The position numbers were made by a program, and so were the translations under genes. The notes beneath the pieces are model-generated. The model worked only from the letters and a program-made list of their open reading frames with translations, made no database searches and was not told the origin of the DNA. A DNA stretch of 64,000 bases from Cinnamomum chago (Eukaryota > Streptophyta > Magnoliopsida > Laurales > Lauraceae): positions 32,433,001 through 32,497,000 of the forward strand of contig CP142461.1 of assembly GCA_038049695.1 (NCBI GenBank). Reading direction: 5' to 3'. Numbering within the stretch: the first letter of the stretch is position 1; each line of letters begins with the position of its first letter. Positions 22,389 through 34,100 of the stretch are shown here, one piece after another.

Positions 22389-25102
22389 TTTGGGGCATGC
22401 CCATTCCATTCTCTGAAGATTTCTTAGTTAAAACTCAATTTCAATAGTTGGGATATTGCCATTGTCTTCTATAGTAAATAAAACATAGCTTTTTATTCTG
22501 ATGTAAGTGGAAATGAAGATCCTCTTCCCTAGGTATTCAAGCATTTGTATCTTCTGTTTGCCAATTTATCAGGTATAAAATAGAGGTTTGTTTAAGCAAC
22601 TCTCAAGTAGATGTTAGTTATTTTTAATCCTCCAGAAAACTGAAGAACCTAGTTGATATGCTGGATTCCATTTTTCCCCTAAAGATTTAGTAACTCCAAA
22701 GTAGCAGTTCTCAGAGCAGAGAGGGAACTATACCAAATGAGATGAAGGGAGGCATCTGGTTCAGTTTTGGAATTTAAACATGCATCTGCATGAGTGGTTG
22801 TAACTAGTTCATGTAAACAGCTGCAGCAGGTGATTTGCTTCAGTGCTTCTAAACTACGCTATTGATGGAGTGCTTGTTTTTTTGGTTGGCGTGGGTGGGG
22901 TGTAAATTATTTGCCAGGCGAACGCAGCTGCCCCGAGATGAAGTCTTGGTATGTTGTCACCGCAAGTGACAGTGTGAGTCAATCTTGTGCAGGCCAAGGT
23001 TTGGCCAATTAGATATCTGGCCCATATAGCAAGGAACCATTTGATACAATGGGCTAACTATTTTGCTAGTTGTCTAGTTGCACGCTCGACTTTCAGGTGT
23101 GTGGAATGCTTGATGCCTGCTGAATTTTAGGTGCTTGTAAGGCTACATTTGGCATACAGATTTCCATGGAGATGTACAAGCTTCATTATTTGAAAACAGA
23201 ATACGTTTTTAACTATAAAAAAAAAAAGAGTAGTGAAATGAAAGTGTATTCACCCTATTTCCAAAAAAAAAGACAACTAGAAACTCGAAAATGGTCAAAG
23301 GGACAATGAGGAGACAGGAAATATACTATATGGAAATAGAAGCATCCCAGCATTTTTTTTGAAAGACATTATATTTTCTGAAGATGTACTTCATTTCCAT
23401 GGAAATACAGGTAGCATTTGGATGTGAGGGAAAGAGAGTGGGGAAACTAAGGAGTAGAAACCCCAGGGTGGAGAAAACCTATAGGCTGTAGGGAAAAGGA
23501 AAACTGTGCTTCCCCTGTCTCTTGATGAGTTGTTTGTATTTTTAGTGGAGAAAGAACCATTTCAATAAAAAAGAGAAAACGATAGGAAGCATAGATAGAT
23601 GCCCATGAAGCTATTTCATCCTCAATTAAAACCTCATCAGTTGACAATTTGCCTTCAAAGCATCTAAGGTTCCTTTTGTTTCCAAATCCTTCCCTCTTGA
23701 GGATCCCACAAAAGGCTTCCATACTTCCAAGTGACCAAGAATGGACAAAAACCATTTCACAAGTTCCTGACTTGCAGGAAAGAACCGCAATTCAGCAGCA
23801 ATTGAATTCTATAGTGGTTCACTTTTTTTTCCAAACCCAACTTTCCACTAATAAGATTTACAGACGAAAGAGCTTCTACCAGGGAACTCTTGTAATGCCC
23901 AGTTAAAAAAATAACTGGAGACGTGAAGTATAGCTACATATTGTAAGGGTGCTTAGCAATATTAGGGCCTGTATGGTTCTCTAGAAATCAAAATAGGAAC
24001 TGAGGCCAGGAACCATAATTCCAGTGGATTTGAACGCTGAGGCACTATAGGAAACAAACAAGGAACAAAAATAAAGTTCCAGGGATCTCCACTGTCAACC
24101 AAACAGCAGAACTCATTGGAGCAGGAACTTTTTCCATTTCAGGATTTCAGAGCCTCCAGAATCCCTGGATTGGAGTTCCCCAGTCCCATGCAGGCCGACA
24201 ACGTTTGTTTTAAAGTTACCATTTTCATGGATGGGTCTGTGGGAAGTTACCCAAGTTTTAACAGAAAACAATGTCCAGCCTGGAGTTTTTTTCTTATATA
24301 TTGTGACAAATCTCTGTGGATGCATCCATGATCTAGAATAGTATATTTGCCTGATTCTTAGTGATTACCCAGGAATTTACAGCGAAGGGAAAATAATGTC
24401 CAAACTAGAGTTTTCTGTATATATTTTGTGACAAAATGTTTGGATGGAACAGTAATCTAAAGCAGTATTTTTCCCTGATTCGAAGCGATTGCCGCAGGAA
24501 TTAATAGCCAAGGGGCTTCCATGGATGGGGGCGTTGAAAGGAAGGCTGAAGAGCAAGAGATCTAGGTAAGTGTGTAATATTTTGATAGTCCTTTCTATAT
24601 CTACATCCTTCCTTTTGATCCTTCGCTCTTTACTCCCTTTCTGTATCCCATTTCTTAGGGAATCCTGAGAATAGATAAACCAAACTGAGCAAACAGGCTC
24701 AACATGAGACATTTTGCTTCCCTAGTTATTGGGAAACATAAATTCGTGGGTCACATAATCCAACTTTTGTGGAGTCTCTCAGACAATCCCTGAACGACCA
24801 AAACAGAGAAGTTGAATCAAATTATTGCAACGATACATCTGTTGATATGAAACTGACTGCAGTAGCTAGCAAGAAAGCACAGCAATTGACTAGGGGGCCA
24901 AATTAGGTCCAGTAACCCAAGTCAATTGACTAGATAAAGTGATTGATTACCTTTTGAATTAAAAAAAAAAAATTATGAAACATACAGCGTGATTTTACAA
25001 TAACTTCACAACACCTTCCATCACTGAGGAGCAGTTATAGCAAAGGTTTTACCAATCTAGCAGTTTGTTGAAGGGCGGATGAGATGAGCCACAATAACCC
25101 AA
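22389..25102. other. Region between the convergent PDK and hAT-derived genes
   Basis: It contains the PDK 3' UTR and downstream sequence, then the 3' flank of the minus-strand gene. MITE-like text occurs around 23965-24115 (GGGCCTGTATGGTTC, AAACAAACAAGGAAC), but I could not define both ends. Open frames here look incidental. Confidence 0.5.
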
Positions 25103-28100
25103 CTAATCACTTAATTCATCGTCAAGAAAATCAAGATCATCGTCATCGTCATCATCCGTGGCAGCAACCATTGTAACAGGATGAACCCCTAATGGCTCAA
25201 CAACTTCAGCCAATGCTGTTGCCAATATAGGATCCTTCCTTGCAATTGCTTCCAACTCTTCATTCCCATTCATCTCATTTTCATCTGCCTCTTGTTCCAT
25301 TTCATTATAAAAGATCTCCTATGTGAGAAATTTTAAGGTTTTGATCAGGCAACACATCAGGGTAAATGATAAAGGATGCATGCAAAATAAGAATGCAAGT
25401 CTAAGTAGGAAGTACCTCATCTTCTTGGAAGGCTGGTTTCTGTGTCTCTACAACCCAGTCATCCAATAGGCTCTCTGATAAGACACTATCAAGGGAGAAG
25501 GAGTCATCAGGCTTTCCCCTTAACTGCCGTTCCCTAAGACGCAGATTGTAGTGAACATAGATGAGATCATTCAGTCTCTTCTGAGCCAGACGATTCCGTC
25601 TCCTACTATGGATTTGATCAAATGTGCTCCAATTGTGTTCACAACCAAATGAGGAGCAAGTCTGGCTTAGTATGCGTGTGGCAATTCGTTGTAGCTCAAG
25701 GCAATTAATCCCATGTTGTTGCCACCATGAAGCTGGAAAGACAGAGTAACCAAATACTACATAATTTGCAACTGAGGTAGCACATGGTGCCAAAACAAGT
25801 ACATAAAGTGATTGAAGTTGATATGTCAAAGGCCCTAACTTGGATGGGCCATCACCAAAACCCCTATTCTAATTGGAGAATCCTAACCATTCATTTGGAG
25901 AGGAATCACAAAAATGGATGGCCAAGTCAACTTTTCATTATCCATACATTTTTTCTTCCTATGCTCTTACATGGTTTTAAAACTTGGGTTCACTCACCCA
26001 ACTAGTTAACCACCAAATACATTGACTCGGCCGAGTTGAATGCTATGCATGAGATTGACCAAGTCCAAGCAACTCGATCAGCACCAAACAACATGATTCG
26101 ACTGAGTCAACTTGATTCAGTCAAACCATGAGCAAAAATTAATATAAAGGATTAGCATTGTCACATCAGTGTGCAATGTTGGGCTATCCCTATGAACCTG
26201 TTAGATTGTATGGTCTCAATCCATTAGTTGATGTAATAAATTGATTAATTTCTTTATTTTTCAATAAAAGTATGCTTTCCTTTCCTGAGATGAATGGTGT
26301 TTTATTACTTAATGCACATGACCAATACATATGACATAATGGTTCATGAGATGAACCGGGTCCCATTAGTATATTAGATGTGATATATGTATGTATATGG
26401 ATGAGATCCACATACGAGAGACATGTGTCACAAATTTTATACTTAAAAATATCTTCACAACTAGTGATGAGACTGGGCATCTCATCTGATAAGGTTGCAG
26501 CACTTTGATCACTATGAGATAGTGTGATTTATCTCGATCATCAGAATGAAAGATTCTGGATCACGGTGATGGTACATTGGATGTATTGAAGAACCATGAG
26601 AAGCACCTTATGAAATACTGTCTCGATTTTAAGGTTTGCTCTCATAATACTCTAACAATAGGCTCTCAATCCTAAGACATTGATGAACTCAAGTTTTTGT
26701 TTATTCATTTGCTTTGATTCACCAATGAGTGAGGCCAACTGGAGGCCAACACCTCGGTGTCTTGGATAAGTGGTAGCAGGACTGTGGGAACATTCAATGA
26801 TCAAAATTGAATCTATCTACATTATCCCCTTGTGCCAATTAATGGATTTGTCATTAGTAAGTGCGCACCCATCTCGATTAAGAGTTAATTGGATGGTACT
26901 GATGATCGCTGTGATTAATTGGAGCTCAAAGATAATAAGATGTGGATCTAAGATTGGATGAGACAGATTTATTCCAATTGATCCATGGATATTGATAGAA
27001 GGGCCTACTTATGGTAATGTGGAAGTTTAGGGTTTTCATTGTAATTTATTCCTAAGACTGGAGTGCAATTGCATTTATATAGTGATGTTAATTGTAATTA
27101 ACTATGGGCCCGGATTGCACATGAGATGTGGGGTGGCGAGTCCCAGTTGGAGCCAGCTTTCTAAGGAATCCCTAGTGGTTCCCACGCTAGCCCAAGATAT
27201 TAGAAAGTTACTAATCTTACTTGAACTCTAAACAGAAGGAATTAGAAAGTTACTATTTCTATTTGAAGTGAGACTTCTAATAGTGGTAATAGTAAGTTAC
27301 TAATTTGTGTGGAAGTGTGACTTCTAATGCAATTGGTAAGAGAGTTTAAGAAGAGATTTAAGGGCTATAAATAAGGGAAGAAACCACTTAGACGACCACT
27401 ACCTTCATTGCACGCCCAGCCCTCCTTTGTGCAAGTTGCTGCACAATTCTTCTCCTCCTCTTTCTCTTCTAGTTCCCTTCTAGTTCCTTGGAGTTTCTAT
27501 TAGAGTTTTCTCTTGGAGATCCCACCCATCTTCTTGAGAAAAGAGAGATGATAAACGGGTCATAGCGTGGAAGATCAAAAGGTCTTGGAGATTCTTATTT
27601 GATACGTGAAAGAGTTTCATCATCAAAGAAAGACGCAACTTCTCCATTAGAGCGCAACCGAGCTCCAAAGGTATAATATACTTTCTTGCATGTTGTAATT
27701 TTTTATGGATGCTTGTTGGCTGCTGTACTATTTTCTTGATATGTTTATTTACTGATCATGATGACTGAGATAGAGGACATGGATCCTAGATTGGGTTTTA
27801 TAGCCTTATGGATAGTTGATCCCTGAGTCAAGTGAGTCAAAATTTTTGAAAATCTATTCACGAGACCCACCTACTTCCAACAGAACCATCCATAGGAAGA
27901 GCAAGACATTGATGTAAAAGTGCTTCCATTATGATGATGAATCAAACATGGTTAGTAGCACCCATGATCTTGGATCAAAATCACGGTCATGAAGGTCAAC
28001 CCCGAAAAATAATACACTGTGTTGTGGTTTGCATCCGTTGCTTGATTTTTTTTTTAGTCCCCAAGATAAATTGAAAAAATGTCCAAAACATTGGAAAATG

Positions 28101-31100
28101 ATGAAAAACAATATTTATTTTAATAAGATCCCTCCCCCACCCCCGTGGAAAAAAAAAATCTACATAGGTAAGCCCTATTGTAGACCCTAAACGAGTTACC
28201 GGTGGGTCCAAGCCTCACGCGGTCCAGATGTGAAGTGTAAAGAAAAGTAATGGGTTAAAGGGCATCTGTAGCTTCTCATTTCGACAAAAACAAGAGGGAA
28301 AAGAGAGGGAAGGGAAGGCGGGAAGAGGAAGCCCGTTTGGCGACGAGCAACTAGATCTCTCCACTACCACAGCCCACAGGCCCCACACCCTCTCTCTACA
28401 ACAACCATGCCAGTATGCGATAGATCTCTGTCTCCATCTATTTCTTTGCCTTTTTTTTACTGCAACATGCAAGAACAAACCAAACTAGAAAAAGGGTCAT
28501 CCAAGGCTGAGTTTTTTTTTTTTTTTTGAAGAAGAAATGAGGGTTTTAGCTCTAAAATGGGAAAGGTGTGTTGAAGGGCTTATTTGAGGTGTCAGCTGAT
28601 AATTTCGAAATATTGGATGATACCAAAAATCCGATTGACGTAAATATCAGTTGATGTGACCGACATTTTTGTGAGATTGGTGATATGGTTCTGTACTGAT
28701 TTGCCCCAAAATATTAATATGGTATGGACTGATACCGGTATGTACCAGCCAATATGTACCAATATCGGTCAGTATTTTATGGACACAGTTTATATGTTAA
28801 ATGCATCTAATTTGGCTGCCTTACAAAGCATATGCATCAGCCAATACAAGTTGTTCTGGTTTTTCACTTTTCACCTCATTTTTGTGGTTTTCAATAGGTG
28901 AGTTTGGAGAATTCTTTTGGGGTGTGCTTCAGGATTTGAGCATCAAATACACATTTACAAATTCCAATCATTAGAATGAAAGACAAAGCTCAAGGATATT
29001 TTGGAAATTTGTGAGATAAACAAATCTTAAGTTGATTTTTTTTAGAACCCAAGGTATCTCCCGCAGAGGGGGCACTTAATTCTGGACAGCTGAAAACTAA
29101 TCCCTAGGGACACACATGCAAACCCATTTATCCCGAGGGACACTCGATTCTTGACAGCCGAAACAAATCTTAAGTTGAAATTATCTCACAGGATTTTGTT
29201 GATCATAGATTGAAATACCACAAAACCATCGGAACCCGCAACCTTGTGACTGCAAGGTCAAGCACCTACCAACAATGCAGTTGGCTCTTGTCTATAAAAG
29301 AATAGAACATCATTTGTTCCAATTTGCATAGTTTTGACATCCTTAGGGGGCGTTTGTTTTGCAAGAATTCCTGATGATAATTCTAACTCTTGGGAGTTTC
29401 TGGCAACGCCTGTCCATACGGCATCTTGGAAAACCCTGTTTGATTTGTGAGTTATAAAAAATCCAGCCTTGTGAATTGAGAACTTTTGGCTTCTAGAATT
29501 CTCCAAATTCCAGCTTCCAAAGTTCTCAAGGGTCCTTGAGCATTTGTGAATCCAGCTGGGGGACAGCATTTTGGAAATACAAATATCCACCCAACATGAT
29601 TTCTCAGATACCCTACAAACAAACAGCATTTTGTGGTTTGCTTATGTGAGGTTTTCAGGAATTTTGAACTTTCCAGAATTTCTTAAATAACCACTTCTTT
29701 TTAGACATCTTCAGCTTAATCTATACTCTAAATAATCAAATGCTCAGGGCAATCAAATATAAACCAAGTGTTAAAAAAAAAAAGAACAAATTTGAAATAA
29801 TTTTTTTTTTGTCATCTTAAGAATAAAATGAGTCAGATTTTGAGCTCGGATCTGAAATGATGAAATTCTTGTAGGATCTTACACCCCATTGAGCTACCAC
29901 TTATCCCAAAACCAATTGGTGACGGGAAACAACACAACAATGGTGTCATGGTAAGGGTGAGGGCAAGGGCTCGACCACAATTATGACCACTCAAGAGCGA
30001 GGGTAGACGTTGACCTCAACAATCCCTCCCTCAACGGCACACCGGCCACAGCTCTTGCTGTGTAACTCTCAAAACGCGTGTCCTGTGACTCGAACACTCG
30101 ACCTTCCAGGCTCTGACACCACTTGTAGGATCTTACACCCCATTGAGCTACCACTTATCCCAAAACCAATTGGTGATGGAAAACGGCACAACAATGGTGT
30201 TGTGGTGAGGGCGATACCACTTGTAGGATCTTACACCCCATTGAACTACCACTTATCCCAAAACCAATTGGTGATGGGAAACGGCACAACAATGGTGTTA
30301 TGGTGAGGGAGAGGGTTCGACCCCAATTATGACCGCTCAGGAGCGATGGTGGAAGTCTCACATTCCACATCGCCTAAGTAATAGGCTTGACATGTCTTAA
30401 TATACCTGTATGGGCCTTTCACCTATAAGCTTAGGCTTTTGGGTTGGCATATAGTTTCTCACATGGTATTAGAGCGGGTTCCAATCCCGTTGTTCTTGTG
30501 TGTACTATAGCCCACGTGACAGGCCCCGTCCATGAAATCTATTGGGCCTGCACGTGAGGGGGAGTGTTGGGAAGTCCCACATCCCACATCGCCTAATTAA
30601 TAGGCTTGACATGTCTTAGTATACCTGTATGGGCATTCCACCTATAAGCTTAAGCTTTTGGGATGGTATATGGTTTCTCACATAAATGCCCAGATCTTTT
30701 TGTTCTGATTTGAGTAAGGTTTTTTGCTTTTTATTTTTTACCTCCTAATTATAAAATATTCTGATTTTTAATTTTTATCTATGTAAAAGAGTGTTAAAAT
30801 TAAGTGATTTACAGCTTTGAAATATAGTCTAATAGGATCAAATACCAAGTGGCATCCATTTTAAGCAACTTTTTTAGGTCGCGTGTTTTGTATCTTCTTT
30901 TACTTCAATGCATTTTAACTTGTTTAAAATTTATATACTATTTAATTCTGAATCTATTGTGCTAAATGTTCAAATAGTCAGAAATAGAAGTTTTTAGCTA
31001 AATTCTTCCATTGGGTTTTTTTTCAAATTTTTTCAAATCATTCATAATTTGTAACTTCAATAGTTTCACACTTCAGTTATCATTCCCCCCTTTTAAACAC

Positions 31101-34100
31101 GAAAGAGCTGCACACTAGAACAACGAAAACAACAAAAAAACCCAAAAAAACAACTAAACACCCTTCAAGATTAACGGATTGGAAAAAACAAACAAACTAA
31201 TCAATACCCTAAAAGAATACACAAATGGATTAAAATAAAAGGCTATAAAATTATTAAGAAACAGGCAACACTTATTTCTCCTTGAGACTCAAACGACGAT
31301 AACAGTTGATCAAATTATTGAGATTAAGCAGCTCTCCCGTACCACCCACCCTGTTTCTTTGATTGGTTTAAGAAGTGCTATCTCCATTTTAAAGTATCCT
31401 CTTCAGCTTTCTTATTGTCCTTCCGAGCATCTATAGCTTCCTCTGTACCCATGAATTTAAATTCCTTCTGGAAGAGCAACAAATCATTGCCATTTTCACC
31501 AAATGTGACACTCATTGCCTGTCAAACTTTGAACAACTGCTCTTAACATACATATGGTGAGAGATTATCTTCATCCTTCTCAAATACATCTTCAGAGACA
31601 TCTCTCATAAATACACAGACAGAAGAGTCATCGCTAACCCAGTTATCCTCCCTCAGTCACCTAATCAGACAACTTCAATGATGACTGCACAGGAAATACA
31701 AAAGTAAGACCCTTCACCCTTTCCTCAATCTGCTCACTTGCAACTAAGAAGAAAGTGACTTTGCATGATCTTAGAAGATTCTTCTTTTCGCTTCTGGTTC
31801 AACCTGAATTAAAATGTGGACCAGAGGAACATCTCTCCACCACACGACACCTATTAAAACTCAACATCATTGGCAGAATTGGACACCAGTAAAATAAGCG
31901 TACTCTAGTCAGCCTCATTCGCTGAACTCCATAATGAAGGTATGCGACTCAATGAAGCATTACTTACAAAACTAGCATTAGAAACATAACTGAACTTGCC
32001 AAGACCAGAGTCTTCTCCTTCATAAGAGGGCAATATAAAGATCCCACGATTTCTTTGTTTGAGGTTATGTGATTGCCATCTACCTTTGCCCACTATTTTG
32101 GAAAAGCTGAAACTCTCACAGTGATACAGTCCATGTCATCATTTACTTGCAACAACTGAATTAATCAGTGACGAAATATGCTTCCCTGCTTATCATCCAT
32201 GTTGATAAGTAACCGAACAGTAACCACCTCCAAACTATTAACATCTTTGGCATCTGATCAGGAAAACCACACGAGATGCATTTGTGCGCCTCCTCTATTT
32301 TGGCATGATGACTCCATGACATTAAGAATCAACCCAAGACAAGCATCCGATGACTGACTTTTCCTTTGGCCAAGCATGGAAAGGATTTTCTGGAGCCCAA
32401 AGCGGCTTTAAAACAGGTTCTAACATCTGGACCCTCGATACAAAGGGTTAATCCAATTGGTGAACTCTCATTCCGCTTATTACCATCATCTGAAGGCGAT
32501 TCAAATATAAAATGGGTTAATCCAACTGGTGAACTCAGGATTGGTCTGGGTAAAGTTCAGATAGGTCCCAATTGCCGCAGATCAGATCATAGCCTGAAAA
32601 GACTAAGGGCATGTTTGTTTGCATAGAACATATAGGAATTCATGGTGAAATGAGTTCCACCAAGAATTATGAAAGAGATGAGGGGTAAAGGAATATATGG
32701 TAGTAATGTAGATGGGACCTTGACTTTCCTAGGATTTGAATCACAAGGTTAATGGTTGGGCATTCATTTCCCATCCTCCCTCGATTTAATTTCCATTATA
32801 TGGGGAGCTTATTTGATAGTCATTTTTTTATATTCACTTTGATTCTTCATTTTTAACCTATAGAAATACAAAGTCTTAGAATTCCTAGGAATTCAATTCC
32901 ATGAAACAAACAGGCCCCAAGTGATTAATATCGAGCACCAGCAGCACCCAATGAATGCAGAAATTGTCCATATGATTTGTATGCTTTTCCACATGCGATA
33001 AGACCGTGCAATGCATTGAATTTCAGGCCCAGCTTGATGCAACCGTAGATTCATGATGAAATTATGGAACGAATGCAGACAAACTCCACAAGGGGGTTTG
33101 CCGAATCATGGTTGGATTCCAGCAAGGACCAACTCCGTAGATAGGAATTGGCCGAATTCCTCTCAGAACTCAACACATACAGGCGCTCTTCCATCGTAGA
33201 GAAACACTCACACTCACAGCCATAGGCAAACCAAGCATAACAATCTTTATTGAATAATCATGAACTATCTCTCCTAATGGAGGGATTACATATTTATAGG
33301 AAGGATAGGATATCCCCTTTCTTGGTAGGACCCTACTTTCCTAAACAACAAAGGAAACTAAATCTTTAAACTTGCTTAACAATCCAAATCAAATAAAAAT
33401 CCTAATTTAAAGACTTCTAAATAAAGCAAAACTCTCAAATAAGATTCCTAATTAAAATAAACCCTCTAATTAAATGGATGTCCTGCTAGGCCAATGGACT
33501 GGGCCCAATGGGTTGGCCGACCCATAGGTCTGGCCTGCATCACAGGCCCACAAGACAGAAAACTCACATGGCCCATTTTGGGCATCCACTGACAATAAAA
33601 AATTTCTTCATTGAACAAGGGAACAAGCCAAAGTATGCAACTGCCATTTCCCAATATATATAATCCATGCAAGTTGTCTAAGAATCCTAAGACGCATTCA
33701 GTATAGGTGTACATATAACTAATCTACACTATAGGGTAGACTGGTTTATTTTTATTTATTTATTTGATAACCAAGGGTATCTCTTGCCCCGCCCTGCCCA
33801 GCCCAGGAGCCTTTGGCCCTGAGCCCGAGGGACACTCGATTTTGGACAACCGAGAACTAATCCCTAGGGGCACATGCAAACCCTCCTATCCACATGCACC
33901 GGGTAAAACTATGGGCAGTGGCCAATGGAGGTAGGTGTCGAACACAAGACCTCTCCGCTTCTTGAGATGCAGAGTCCTTAGCCAACTGAGCTACCACTCG
34001 CTAGTTGGTAGACTGGTATATGGAATACTAACACTATGCAAATTTAATGGGCATTCAAAAGTATGCAATTAAGAGATGGATCAACTCTAAAATTCAACTG

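Noticed and set aside
29343-29640. Suspected MITE starting GGGGGCGTTTGTTTTGC
   Set aside because: The right side has only a weak inverted counterpart and no target duplication, so element boundaries are unsupported.
30010-30306. 98-codon frame on plus in the hAT gene intron
   Set aside because: It translates the repeated LTR-like unit twice (the same peptide text recurs), so it is repeat-derived.
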